Shown here: piece by piece, positions 48,325 through 60,495 of the stretch
Layout of the letters: each line of letters starts with the position of its first letter
Numbering within the stretch: position 1 is the stretch's first letter
Notes under the pieces: generated by a model
Told to the model about the DNA's origin: nothing
The model's database searches: none
The model's input: only the letters and a program-made list of their open reading frames with translations
Position numbers and translations under genes: made by a program
Assembly: GCA_921293015.1 (NCBI GenBank)
Contig: OV121092.1
Location: 26,521,264-26,585,263, forward strand
Length of the DNA: 64,000 nucleotides
Direction: 5' to 3'
Source: Phorcus lineatus
Taxonomy: Eukaryota > Mollusca > Gastropoda > Trochida > Trochidae

Positions 48325-48362
48325 TGGGGGTTTTTTATTTGGGGGGTAGGGGGTGGGGGGTG
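48325..48362 (+). other. G-quadruplex-capable G runs
   Basis: Four or more G runs, GGGGG, GGGGGG, GGGGG and GGGGGG, are separated by loops of about 10, 2 and 1 nt (TTTGGGGGGTAGGGGGTGGG). They satisfy the usual G4 motif on the + strand just downstream of a SINE. Confidence 0.7.
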
Positions 48363-50440
48363 TAACTAGATATCATAAATACACAAATGACTGAATCTAG
48401 GGGTTAAGGTAAAGATTGCAGATGCGGCAACTTTTTCTTATGTAGAGAACTGTTTATAATGTGGTCTTATTTGAGTGCAAAGTTTCAACAGCCCCACATA
48501 CGGTTTAGTTCTCCTGGCTTTCATTACAACATACACATAGTTACAATAATGTTGTGACCAGCTTTGAAATTAATCAGGATGAAAGTTAAAAAGGCTTTGA
48601 AACTACTTATATTAGTGAAAAGATTTAAAAGGGACACATTGTTGAAATACATCAAAATTTTATCGTGACCTGAAACGGCAGGCTTCAATGCTCTCCCTGC
48701 TAGTGGCAGATTAAAGAAGGTGCAAGTCAATATAGTTGTCACATTTGTTTATTGGGTCAATATATTATCATAGCCAGGTCAAATTGGATACGCAGCTTTT
48801 TATCTTATCATACTTGTACACAATTACATAAAAAGCAATCTCTCAGAGGTTTCCAAGATCGAGTCTTGACCATCACGCTGTGTTTTTTTACATAGGTATA
48901 TCATTTCATCAGTCATCATACTATGAATGTTGACCATTCATGGATAAAAAAGTAAAACATTCTTGAAATTTTCTTACTTCAATTCTTAATCATGTCAGCT
49001 GCAAGAATGTCTTTCAAAGAAATTGAGTCACCCCAAAAAATTTATTTGATAATTGATATCCATTAAATTTGGTATAAAATTTTTTATACTTTACTTTAAG
49101 ATTTAGTCTGTGAATTATTTTTTTGTTAAATTTTAACATTTAACTCTTGGTCTTGTAGTTGCTAGAAGCTAGACTTACTGAAGGAGGCCCTAGACTGAAC
49201 TAATTGGCTCCAATTTTATACAAATGTCACTTTTTCTTTGAAAATTGTAATTTTAGAGTTAATGTTAACAAGTTTTGTGACACAAACAAACAGATACATA
49301 AACAAAGATAAACACGTTTTCTGTGACAGGAAAATCACAGAGAGCAGTAGAGACACACAGACAGACAAATAAACATGCACACATGTGCACTGGGCCCCAA
49401 ACCTGAATAGCAGTCAAAGCCTGGGCCCTAATTAGGTCAAATCACTTTCAACTTTTCTGTCCTGTGCTACTGTGTACTTGGATGTACCATCGTGTACTGG
49501 AATCCTGGAGTGTATACGAGGTGTACTGTAGTTACAGGGTACTCAATCACTATGGTAAGTGTGTACTCAAGTGGAATTCTACCGCCATCATGTCATGCTG
49601 TCATTTGGCGGGACCTCCATTACAAAAGAATGGTCTTTGTGTCGTGATCAGACATTCTTCACCTAGACTTTAAAATGATTTTCAAGAAATATCAAAACAC
49701 CTCAGATATTATGCTAATATCAATTTAGATATATATTTGGATGGGTTTTTTTCATTTTTGGGATAGTACACATATACAAATTTTCAAAATCTTGTTCAAA
49801 ATGAGTATATTTGTTGTAGTTTTGATATGATTAGGAGACTTAGTACAAGCTATCTAACTTGACCCCAGACTGACCATTGATCAGTGGGCAAGACCAGGTG
49901 GGCTTCATGTCATGTATAACTTGCCTGTTCTCCCGGACCTTTGTTGTAATGTTGTGTTATACAGTTCATTGATCCATTCAGTCAGCTCACAACACTGCCT
50001 CTATACAACATGTCGGATTGGACAAAGTGGCTGTTGAGTTTGACATCGATCTCACTCTTGAAATTTTTGCCCAATTCAGAAATTGAGTTGGTTATCGAAG
50101 CTGAAATGAATTAGATCTTTTTTGTCCTATCAGTTGATCATCATCAGTTTTTCAATCCAACACCAGGAATTCAATTCTTCCCGTCATTGATGCTGTAATA
50201 GAAATAAAAACTGACGTCTCTTTCAAATCGAATTGTACTTGCTTGGTTCAACATAGCATCGAGGACTTTCATCTGATGTTGTCTGATGTTTTATAAGTGT
50301 GTAAAATATTTGATTTTCATGTAGGATTGCATCATTAATTTCATCAGTAATGCTTTATTGATCGGGCCTTGGAAATTGATATTGACAACAGAGTCAGCTG
50401 TTGTTAATAAAAACTCAACACTGTGCTCTAACCTGGGTTT
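48363..50440. other. Unique sequence, no gene seen
   Basis: A GTGTACT-word-rich stretch at 49470-49570 ends in ATGGTAAGTG, a donor-like sequence, but has no upstream exon evidence. Confidence 0.4.
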
Positions 50441-50449
50441 TACTTGTCG

Positions 50450-50535
50450 TTTAACTTGAGGTATAATTTGTGGTTTACTTGTGGTTTGATTGTGGCTTAA
50501 TTGTGGTTTAATTAGTGTTTGACTTGCAGTTCAAT
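50450..50535 (+). repeat. Short-period TGTGGTTTAATT-type repeat
   Basis: TTGTGGTTTACTTGTGGTTT and similar 10-14-bp words repeat about six times with drift. Confidence 0.5.
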
Positions 50536-50656
50536 TCACCTAATTGTGGAATGGACTTGTTGGTAGCATTAATATTATCATCCTAGGGTTATTCAAATTG
50601 CTTGTATTGTCCTATGGGATAATTACATTTAACATCCAAAACTGTCTTCCACAGGA

Positions 50657-50686
50657 GATATCGCTTGTGGACGATCAAGCGATATC
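50657..50686. promoter_or_regulatory. Perfect 11-bp palindrome pair
   Basis: GATATCGCTTG and CAAGCGATATC are perfect inverted copies with an 8-nt spacer, followed by a third AGATATCG at about 50693. About 80-150 bp on lie ATGACATCA and GATGACATCACAG, CRE/AP-1-like words. It may be a factor-binding cluster or a small hairpin; function is not known. Confidence 0.4.
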
Positions 50687-50898
50687 GACTAGGAGATATC
50701 GTTTTGACAGTAGATCTTGAACAATGCCCTGTTACATGACTTCACAATTGTTTTAAATCATCATGTAATGACATCATAAACATGATGACATCACAGTGCT
50801 ATGACATTACCACACTGAGAGTAGCGAGTGTTCATAAATATACATTTTTCACGGAATGGAAATGAAAAATGATTTTGGATGATGAATAGAATCTCAAC

Positions 50899-51028
50899 CT
50901 TGTGTCTTCTGATATCAGATATATCAACACACTGTGATAAAAGTAAAAATATCCTCAGCAAACCTCAGACACTTTGTAACTTTTATCAACTCATGTTGAT
51001 ATATTTGATATCAGAAGACACTTGCAAG
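50899..51028. repeat. 130-bp near-perfect hairpin (MITE-like)
   Basis: TGTGTCTTCTGATATCAGAT and ATATCAACA on the left are matched in reverse complement by TGTTGATAT and ATTTGATATCAGAAGACAC on the right. Pairing continues inward through TGATAAAAGT and ACTTTTATCA. A clear target duplication was not established. Confidence 0.75.
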
Positions 51029-51229
51029 GAATGGGAAAGACACCTATGACAATGGGCCATTTTCAGGGCTTGAAGTTATTTTCAGAATTTTTAATGGACC
51101 TTTAGCCTTTGAAGCAATGCTAAAATTTCTTATTTGAATGGGCCATTTTTTCATCCAATGTGCAAAATGACCCATGGCCTCTGCCTTTCCCAATCCGTGC
51201 ACTTGGGTGAGATTCTCTTTATAACTTAT

Positions 51230-52060
51230 TGTCATCCATGTAATATTACCGTATCACCAATTTTATCCTATGGCATATTGACATGTTAACTATTGTCTTG
51301 CATGGAATATTTACATGTCACGATTGTCAAATATTGGATACTTACTTGTCATGTTTATTCTTCCATTAGATGGTGTCATGTTACCGACTGTCAACTTTAT
51401 TTCCTTTTTTCCTTTTGTCCTTTTACGCCGCTAATGGCCGAAATATTGGCCAAGCGGAGTTAAACAATAACTCACTCACTCACCTTTTGTCCTCCATTGG
51501 ATTTTGCCATGTTACTGCAATGTCTTCGATGGGATTTTAAATGTTACTTATTGTCATATATTGGATACTTACATGTAACCTATTGTCTAGCTTCTATGGG
51601 ATATTGACAGAATTGACAGATGGTCATCCATGTGATGTTGCTATGTAATCAGTTGTATTCTATGGGATATTGATATATTCACCAATTGTTGTTTTTCAGA
51701 TATTTATATACATATGTATATTTAATTGCACTCTTAAACATATTATAGAAACATATTTCAAAGTCTTTAATGTTTTATAAAGACATTATTGCACCCCTCT
51801 AGCTATTACACAAATATACCTCACTGTCATTAATGTGAAAAAGATACAAGTAGACTTTACTGTCATCCATGTGATAAAGCTGTTAATGCAAACTTTTACT
51901 TACAATAGAAACATGCACTTCTCTGTCATCAATGTGATAAAGATACAAGGGATGAAGATTTTATTGCACTTTTGTTCATATGATACAAACTGACTTTAAT
52001 GTCAATAATTTTATATTGATATTTTTTACTCATCCATGCAACAGACATGTGCTTCGCTTT
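51230..52060 (+). repeat. Decayed tandem repeats of about 45 and 65 bp
   Basis: From 51230 to 51690, words like TTGTCATCCATG, TATGGGATATTGACAT and ATGTTACTTATTGTC recur about every 45 bp. From about 51775, CTGTCATC(A/C)ATGTGATAAAG and AAACATGCACTT words recur. Both are heavily diverged. The ultrashort insert at 51422 interrupts the first. Confidence 0.6.
51422..51482 (+). mobile_element. Ultrashort 61-bp retroposon, third copy
   Basis: Reads TTTACGCCGCTAATGGCCGA, then AAATATTGGCCAAGCGGAGT, TAAAC and an ACTC tail. It is flanked by a perfect 11-bp duplication CCTTTTGTCCT (51411-51421 and 51483-51493). The inner stem is GGCC with GGCC, longer than in the copy at 1954. Confidence 0.85.
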
Positions 52061-52244
52061 CAAGTGATACCAGCAAAAAGTAATTGCTCAAACATCATAA
52101 GCTCGTCAATATTGACAAGGTGTTTATCAAGCTTATCAAAGTAACAAATAAATGAAATTTGATGGAATCAACGTTTACAAACCCAACCATACATTATGTA
52201 CATTTACTCTATTGTATGATATAGTTCAGACTTTGCTCCAGTGT

Positions 52245-52500
52245 CAATTACGCATTCCGACTGATTCATCTTCTTCTCCAGTTCCAAAAGGTCTAGAGAG
52301 CTGAAAAGGTGTGTGTAGACTCCTTGGCCAACGGGGATTCTAAATTGTAGGTTTGGTGACCCCATGACCCCAAATGGGGTCACAGGGATCAAAACCTTAA
52401 AATCCTACTTTCATCTTCTTCTCCAGTTCAAAAAGGTCCAGAGAGCTGAATAGTTGTGTGTAGACTCCTTGGGCACTGGAGATTCTAAATTGACCAATCA
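52245..52500 (+). repeat. Dispersed GTGACCC repeat, two units in tandem
   Basis: TTCATCTTCTTCTCCAGTTC, AAAAGGTC(T/C)AGAGAGCTGAA, TGTGTGTAGACTCCTTGG and GATTCTAAATTG occur twice about 155 bp apart. Between them is GGTTTGGTGACCCCATGACC. Related to 42546-42965. Confidence 0.7.
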
Positions 52501-53865
52501 GATTTAACATCCGACGAGGGATAAGTACTCTTATCTCACGGCACTTGCTACAGGAGAGGATCAGAGTAATTACTGTCCGTCCAATTAAGTTTGATTGTCA
52601 GTGAATGACTCACAGACCTCTAGCTTGCTACTAAACCTTTATTGCTGAGTCGGCAATTTTCATTGTCCACCGACCAATCTCAGTTGTCAATTGAGATTTT
52701 TCCTTTGGTAGTTAGTTGCAGGAAAAGAAATTGGGGTCGTTAATTTCTTGCAATTAATTAGCTCAGATACTTTGTCATTTTGCAACTTTTTTTTATTGTG
52801 TTGTCAATAGATTCAGGTATCAACAAATGATTAGTTCAACTGGTATATAAATCATAAATAATGATTTTACATTTGGAAACTTAAACTCTTTCTTTAACAT
52901 TGAAGTTTAAGCTATAGTTTTGTCTTTGAAATGAACTTTTTGTCAATAAATCAACGACTTATTTTATCATTTTATAAAAAAATAACATATAAAGAAGCCT
53001 ACTAGATTCATTTCAAGTCAATCAAGTTTTCTAATGGATTTGTTTTTCTTTCATCTTATATACACAATGAGTCTTTTATTATCCATATAATGTTGATTTT
53101 CCATTAATTGAGTTTATATATTTGATTAATACAAATAACACTTGTATCTTTACTCTCATATATTGATGTAAACAAAGACACTTGACACCTTCAAACAATG
53201 GCCAGACCCAGGCCAAAAGTTCAAGTTTGTTTTGAAGATATTCGATAGGACCATTATCTTTATTGCTCATGCATTCTACTAAGAATTCGTCTGTTATGTG
53301 ATCTAAATGACCTAGCTGAACTTGTATAGTTTCCTGATCATGATAATGGGTTTATTTTTGTAAATAAGTTATTTATTTGGGAATTATATTTTTTAGGAAA
53401 ATATCTATTTAATAAAGTTTAATTTTTTAATCTCAATTTTTTTGGTGATATTTAGATTTGTGGACTCCTTATAAAATATTTGTTTTGTTGAAAATAGTTT
53501 CTGTCCTTTTGCGAAGTTCATGAAAAATATATTTGGTCATAATTTTCACAAGAAAAATTTGTCTGTATTCAATGAACACTAACGCTATAGAAATAATATT
53601 AAATTGGTCTAAAACAAAGAAATATATATATATTTATATTCTTTTCTTTTGTCTTGAATATAAATGCTTTGAATGGAAAACAAGCAGTGTTAGACGTAAA
53701 GAACCAACTATGCTAACTCTTTACTTTGGTATTATTTTGAATTGAACTTGAAAAATATAATAATCTTTTTTTCAAATAGATTAGTTTTTTGCTTAGTTGA
53801 AACATGATCTTTTAAATAGGATATGATCTATCAGTTTATACTTGCTTGAGGATAAGCAATATATT
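52501..53865. other. Unique A+T-rich sequence, no gene seen
   Basis: No exon-like structure was found. Confidence 0.45.
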
Positions 53866-53869
53866 CTGA

Positions 53870-54163
53870 ATGTTTCATGTGTTTCATATGTTTCTCATGT
53901 CTTTCATGTTTCATGTATCTTATGTGTTTCATATGTTTCGTTTGATTCATATGTTTCATGTCTCTCATGTGTTTCATATGTTTCATGTCTCTCATGTGTT
54001 TCATGTTTCATGTCTCTCATGTGTTGCATGTGTTGCATGTGTTTCATATGTTTCATGTCTCTCATGTGTTTTATGTGTTTCATATGTTTCATGTCTCTCA
54101 TGTGTTGCATGTGTTTTATATGTTTCACGTCTCTCATGTGTTTTATGTGTTTCATATGTTTCG
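53870..54163 (+). repeat. CATGTGTTTCATATGTTT short tandem array
   Basis: TTTCATGTG/TTTCATATG/TCTCTCATG nonamers form a 294-bp array with a higher-order pattern (TTTCATGTCTCTCATGTG). It lacks stops in several frames on both strands, which explains the 118-144-codon open frames there. Confidence 0.9.
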
Positions 54164-54769
54164 GCACTGCAATTACTAGAGTTCCGGTATTTCGTACTTG
54201 CGATGGGATTGCACTTGATTCGGTAACTCTTCGGTCCGAAATGGCATACGCCAATAAGCAGATTGATTCTTCCTGAACTTTAAAAGGGGCTTAAAATATG
54301 AATATCTTTGCAGACGCAACAGGAAATATTGGTGTAAGTGATCGGATTTTTGCTCGTAAAGAATAATTAGCCCTGTTTGGTTGCCTAACAAAATTGAGAC
54401 TACGACTTTATCTCTGATTGGTTCTATGTTAAATGATACAGACATTGTTTGAGGTAATGGGTGTTAGGAAAAGATCCATGGTTATTTGTAGAATGATAAT
54501 TGAAATAAATCTTTGGTATATGTTTCCTATGTGACATCCTTTTCTCGACTATCACTCAGTTCATTGTTCTTTTTCAAACGATTGACCTTTATTGGTTTAA
54601 ACTATTGTTAAATAATTAAGTTCACAGCCTAGTTTTCAGACAAAACATTTGTGTAGATTCTATTTTTATTTCTGCTGAGCTTTAAGCCCCATGCAGGGCT
54701 TTATTAAGCTCAATGCGTCATTAAGGTTTGTGAGATATAGACTTTATCACCCATTAGATGCTTGAGAGA
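54164..54769. other. Short CpG-rich patch then A+T-rich sequence
   Basis: The first 100 bp (TTCGGCACTGC, TTCCGGTATTTCGTAC, TTCGGTCCGAAATGG) are CpG-rich for this window. No gene was identified. Confidence 0.35.
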
Positions 54770-55200
54770 AAATATAGCATATGTGTATGCTGTTCCCAAA
54801 ATTATTTTGGGAAGAATTATGGTACTCTTATATGTGCTGATCTTGCAAAGTGCCTTTCATAAGAAATATGGTATTCTAGCTGGGTAACTTTATTGAGGTA
54901 CTTTTTGGTAAGTGTTATTCTTGTTTAAGTATCATGTTTATCTCCTTGGTATGTTCACCTAATAGAGGATTTAAGGTATCTATGGTGTGCTGGTTTTGCA
55001 AGGTGCTTTTATAGAGTTATTACGGTATTCTTAGTAGATTTTACAAGGTATGTTTTTAAGGACCAACGGTTATCTGTGCTTACTGAATTAACAAGGTATT
55101 TTTTTTAGAGTTATTATGGTATTCTTATCCCCAAGGTGATTTTCAGAAGATTAAAGTACTTTTAGTATTCGGATTTCACAAGGTGTTTATAGAGGAATAT
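54770..55200 (+). repeat. Decayed about 65-bp tandem repeat
   Basis: Words such as TGCAAGGTGCTTTTATAGAG, TTATTACGGTATTCTTA and ACAAGGTATTTTTT recur about six times with heavy drift. Confidence 0.55.
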
Positions 55201-57260
55201 GGGTAATCTGATCAGGCAAAATTTATCCCCATCATGCGTTATGATTATAGAAAGTAAACAACTCGGAAACTGGTTAATAAGCTCCTAATGAATTCATCAG
55301 ATAAGATCAAGTTAATGACTTTCCACTATTATGTCAATTATAAGATACAGCAGAGATGCATCAAGTTGTTTGTCTACAGAAGGAGCCTGGGATGTACAGC
55401 ATATGGTAAACTCTGTTTACGTTACCTCGCTACCAGGAGAACGCAGCTGTGCTGAATTGAGATTGCACTTGCTAAGGTTTCCTTATCATATTCATTTAAA
55501 AAATAAAATATTTAACTCGTCCCATTATGTCTATCCACATGTTCAATATTTTTTAAAAAGTAGATAAAATTTGCTGTAAACTGCGTTATATTATTCAAGG
55601 CGTAGTAATGTATGATTTGGAGACATTATGGAAGTCTAGATAGGATGTCGTATTACCTCTTTCCTTGCTGGGTGAAAGCATGGTCGGGAAGGTGAACACG
55701 ACAGAGAGAAAGTGTTAGAAATTAGGTAAGTAAGAGTTAATCATGATTAAGGAGGCGAGATAAGCCCTGTGATTAGAGAGCACAGATGCTGACTTTCCTG
55801 TGAATGTATGGTGGATCTTGATTATCTGCTGTCAGTTGTGATTATCCTTGATTATCTATTCACTTACATATATTCTGGATAGCATTTGTGAAGTCCTCTT
55901 TGAGAATGGAATGACTTGTTGAAATTTTGATGTGATGATGAATATTCACTTTCTGCTTGTTGAAGTGAAATAAGTTGTGGAATTAATAAGGAAACTAGCA
56001 TGTGTTCTGAATGTGATATATAAGAAGAAAAAAATGTTTTATTTACGTGTCACATGTTGTTATAAAACATTTGGAACAAAAATCAATTTTAAAAACAACA
56101 TCCAGCCTTAAAAGGCTTATGAGACACGGATATCATTGATAATCTAAAACAATAGCTGTTTATAAATATGTACTATTTGTTTGATGACTAGTTATTGGTA
56201 GTCATTTTTGTTTGTCATTTTATTGCTTATATTGAGGCATAATCTGATGTTTTTGTTGATAACAAATCAGTTTTGTGATTCATATCCACACTTAGCTTAA
56301 GTTTTTCTAAATTTATTTGGTATGCAATCTTAAACTTAACACAAAATTGTCAAACTAGAAGTGTTGTAACTTACTGTTTAGAATAAATTTTCATTCAAGA
56401 TTGATTCATAACTTCTTTATGCGACAATGTTGTAATCAATCGTGTTGTTTTAAAGTAGAATTTCTTAGTGACTATGATTCGATCGATCATCAACTTTCTA
56501 ACTTATTTTGTTCTACAATTTATAGAGAAAATGGTAATGATCGTCTAGGCAATCACTTATATCGCACGATTGAAAATGAGAAGACAATTTAATTATGGGC
56601 CTTCCAGACATCCTTTATACATCTCTTGAGATTTCCAGAATAATTTGTCAACTTAGAACAGCAACATTGAATTGTCAGATAATGGTTTCATTACATTGTG
56701 ACCTGGATTTCTCACAAGTGTTTTTCTTCTACAGTTTTAAGAAAAAATTAATTTCTATTTTAGTACTGTTGATGCTGCTAATTAATTAGTTCTAACCATT
56801 CTGCATGTCCTTTTTACTGGAATAAAGGTAAGGGATAATTAAGCCACTTGTTAAGATAAGGCTGTCATAGAATATTCTATTACCTCTAGGTAAATATATA
56901 CTATATATATAAACTATAAAGAAACGCAGTCAAGTATTCTTACATAATGGTATCAGAATAGAATTTGTCCTTTTGTGAACTCGAGATGCCACTATCAATG
57001 GTCTTTTAGTTCTTTTATCCTTCAAATTCTGTGCTACTACCATAAACAAGACATATGTTCAACACTCTTATAGTTTTAGGAAGAACACTTTGAAAATATG
57101 CCCCTTTTGAGAGCATGTTTATACAGGAAGATGTGAAGTAGAGATGTGAAGTAGAGACTTGAAGTAGGTCTAACATCAAAGTGCTGTGGTATATGGTGCA
57201 GTTTCAAGTTTCGGTGACTGGGTAATGTTCATTTTTGTATGGAAAATGAATGCAATATAA
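55201..57260. other. Unique sequence, no gene seen
   Basis: Short open frames at 55331 and 56401 show no domain. No repeat structure was recognised. Confidence 0.4.
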
Positions 57261-57267
57261 CAATTGA

Positions 57268-57545
57268 TATATGGAGCAAAGTCGTGCAGTGGTTTGTTAG
57301 CACTTTGGCCCCTGGCGCCAAAGGGTTTGGTTATAATCCAGGTGGAGACAGCAACAAATTGTGACCTGGGCTTTTCACTGGGTTGTGCCCCTGGGCAAGG
57401 CAGATCTTTATCGCACTCAGTTCACCTAGATGCACAGATTGGTACCTGAACATAGGAAGAATTTCCTGTATAGGTTTCCAAGGCGTCCAGTTGTTACCTC
57501 CAAAGTGCAATTCCTTCTGGTGCAGCCAATGAGCAGTTATGACAG
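57268..57545 (+). mobile_element. Third SINE-like repeat with tRNA-like head
   Basis: GTCGTGCAGTGGTTTGTTAG and AGGGTTTGGTTATAATCC are degraded A- and B-box positions. The body GGGTTGTGCCCCTGGGCAAG and TCGCACTCAGTTCACCTAGA is a widespread invertebrate SINE-type motif. No target duplication was found; old copy. Confidence 0.6.
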
Positions 57546-58573
57546 TGGATATTAAGCTAAAAATTTTAATTATTAATTAAGTTATATCCTTTAATGATAC
57601 AAGTTTCTGTTGATGCACCTGCTTTCTTAGGTATAGTAAGTGTTACAATAACAAATTAAACTATTGAAATTATCTCCTTTTACTCGATCTTCATGTTCAA
57701 ATTTTCTTCAAAATTGTTAAGAAATCTTGCAATAGAAATCAAACTTAGCGTTGATCATAAAAACAGAGAACCAAACATCATTCCCTTCAAACAAAGTACC
57801 AGATGGATGTAATAAACTGGAAAATATGATAAATTTTGATTACGAGTTTTAACTCAAAATTAACTCTTTCAACAGAATTGCAAAAATAGTGGTCTTTATC
57901 ACATTCAATGCAAAAACAAATACTGTCTCTTCAATCAATCCATTGGAACGAGATTATCCTCATTGAAGAAAACCAGTGCCAAATTTTTAAGCTTTCTTAG
58001 CGCTAAGGTGATCAATGATATTGTATAGTTCCTTAACAATCTTAGCTCCATGAGAGCTTCAGAAATTTAACAATGAAAACTTCATAGAAACTTTGAATGC
58101 TGGATTTTATGAATGTTGACAAGACTCCCTGTGTTGGAAGTGTGTCACACAGCAAATGTACAAAAGATGCTTCTAGAAATGATGCAGCTGTACTTCATCG
58201 CCTGTTGATGAAGTACGTTGATGAAGTGAACGTCCTTGCTGGTATATTGATGAACACAAGCCGCCATGTTTTAGTATTATTTGATGGGGAGTCAAGCTGA
58301 TTGTTGAACTGTTAACAGTTGGGTCACAGCTGGGGCAGTCAATGTCGTATTGTGTTTGATTTTCAACAACAGACTGATACAGAATAAACTCTTGCTTGAA
58401 AAACCAACAATGTGAAGAAAACATTTTTGTCTTTAGAAGAATTGAAAAGAACAAAAAAGTTAGTTGATCAATCCAAAATTTATTGGTTTCAATAACACAA
58501 TCATAATACTTACAGCAGCATTTCAACACCCACTTGGCCATGTTTGACTGTAAACTGTTCAGTCTATACAGCA
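57546..58573. other. Unique sequence, no gene seen
   Basis: A 67-codon + frame (58097-58300) and a 133-codon minus frame (58173-58574) overlap each other; neither shows a domain. Confidence 0.4.
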
Positions 58574-58585
58574 TCTTGTTAGAAA

Positions 58586-58912
58586 GGGGCGGGATAGTGC
58601 AGTGGTGAGCCCGTTCGGCTTTAGATCAAGAGGTTGATCTGTGGTTCGAATCCTGCCAGGGGCTCGGCAACTTTGTCTGCAGTAGAGAACTGTTCTACAC
58701 ACAGTCAGGTTTGGATGAAGTGCTACACTGAATTTCAGCGCAGTACCACCCATGGTTCACTTGTTTCAGCCGATGCTCGCAGGTTTCACCGCAATGCATA
58801 GCCACAACAGCTTTCTACCTGCAATAATACTAGCAGCCGCAATATAAGTGAAATAATCTTGAAAGCGGCGTTAAACACCAACTCACCTCACCTCACCTCA
58901 CCTCACCTCACC
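58586..58912 (+). mobile_element. tRNA-derived SINE, full length, long CCTCA tail
   Basis: Complete copy with GGTTCGAATCC box B, a small insertion in the head (AGGTTGATCTGTGG) and an expanded (CCTCA)n end. It is flanked by TCTTGTTAGAAA and TCTTGTTGGAAA (58574-58585 and 58913-58924), one mismatch. Confidence 0.93.
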
Positions 58913-59189
58913 TCTTGTTGGAAAAAATGATGTCATGTTTGGTTTCACTGCCAAACTGACGTCATTTCTGGGTCAGAAATCAAAATAAATACAAATATTT
59001 TAATAGAACTTAACATTCAAGCTCCCAGTGTAGATTTATGAATTGCCAAATTAAATTTATCCCATAGCACTTTTGCTTGTATGGAAATATTGTTGTCATT
59101 ATTTGACTTAAGAAAAGGTTCCCTTTGTGATAAGAATTCAAATCCCATCTAAATCCAGAAATGAAGGATCCTTAGACCCACAGACAGAA

Positions 59190-60075
59190 TGCCTACGATA
59201 AGATTGTCCTCAAATTGTTCTTGTCAGGTAAAAATCCAATCCAAAAGGATATAGAAAGGTCTAAATGAAGTCATGTTGACAAAATTATCTCCCTAATGGT
59301 GATATCCTGTAATTTGCTAAACACTATGTTCAAGGTCAATCTAAAAGTAAAAATGATGATTCCAAAATCTATAAAACAAAGAAGATAAAGATCTGTCTGG
59401 AAGTATTATTGTAGGCTGCACCCAAAGGTTTCAATGTCCAAACTAAAATCTCTTTGAAAATAATCTTTTAAAATTCACCAAAACACCATATCCCTTCTCT
59501 ACTGCAAAGAAAAAAGGTTTCATGCACCAGGAGAATAATTGTTCAAAACTAAATTTCTCTGAAATAGTTATTTTGAACAATGACGAAAGTTTCACCAACT
59601 GCATTTGCATAAAACTGTCCAAGACAATATCTCTGTGAAGTGTTTTGTTCAAGGTCGAAATCAATAAAAGGAATAAAATTTTAAAACATTAGGAGACAGA
59701 CTGTCCCAAAAAGATTTTCCTGAAAGAGTTCTTCCAAAGATTTAAGACACTTCATGAGAGTCTGTCTGTCAACAACATTTCCTATAATGTTTCGTTAACT
59801 GGCACCAACTCATCAGTCCTGACCAATAATAGAATAAAAGTTTACAGAGACAAGATACCATGAACAAAATCTCCATGAAATAGTTCCTTAATTGGCGCCA
59901 ATGGTTGCAGAATCTGCATGAGCATCTGACTGTCCACAACAAGATCTTATTGTAGTGTTTTGGTAACTGGCACCAAAGCCTGTCAAAGTTCTATAAAATT
60001 GGAGAATGGTTCCAAAGACAGACTTCCTGAAACCACAATCTCCTTCAAAGTATCCAGTGTCTCCCAGGAGATAAC
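59190..60075 (+). repeat. Decayed long tandem repeat region
   Basis: A motif of the form AAAATCTC(C/T)(A/T)TGAAATAGTT, followed by AACTGGCACCAA(A/C), recurs about six times at irregular 100-170-bp spacing (for example near 59445, 59560, 59625, 59790, 59870, 59945). Copies are much diverged. Confidence 0.55.
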
Positions 60076-60216
60076 CAGAGATCAGTGAGTGTGAAGTTGA
60101 TGTATTTATCCTGAGGGAAGGATATCTGTATGGAGGCCATTAACCTGTCTCTTTCATGGCAGGATTATTGTCAGACTTATTGTCATCTGCTTGCTTCCTC
60201 CCATCACATGGTTTAA

Positions 60217-60410
60217 GCTTTGTAATTTGAGTCCTTGGTCAGTGATAGATCTATATGACCTGTTGAGTCCAGGGAATCCCTACTGAAAGGTCTTTTGAGT
60301 TAAGGATTTGTAATTTGAGTCCTTGGTCAGTGATAGATCTACAAATATGACCTGTTGAGTCCAGGGAATCCCTACTGAAAGGTCTGTTGAGTTCAGGCTT
60401 TGTAATTTGT
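60217..60410 (+). repeat. About 90-bp tandem duplication, two copies plus start of third
   Basis: TTTGTAATTTGAGTCCTTGG through TCCAGGGAATCCCTACTGAA and AGGTCT recurs from 60219 and 60307; a third start follows at 60399. The copies are almost identical, so it is recent. Confidence 0.92.
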
Positions 60411-60495
60411 GTTTTCGGTTTGTTCTCACCTTTGTAAAATGTGTCTCATATTACTTTGACCACATATGACAAAGAAAAGTCAACAGGTTAATGAT

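Noticed and set aside
49464-49673. 69-codon frame ending near a GTAAGT donor
   Set aside because: The stretch is built of repeating GTGTACT words and shows no domain.
53842-54276. 144-codon frame rich in Cys/Phe/Met
   Set aside because: It is produced by the CATGTGTTT nonamer array, which lacks stops in several frames on both strands.
55374-55406. 26-bp microexon between TTTGTCTACAG and GTAAAC
   Set aside because: Both sites fit the consensus only loosely and there is no coding or conservation evidence.
7346-58753. Recurrent minus-strand frames reading RTTDLLIRSRT-like proteins
   Set aside because: They are antisense readings of the SINE head and body, present only where a SINE copy lies.
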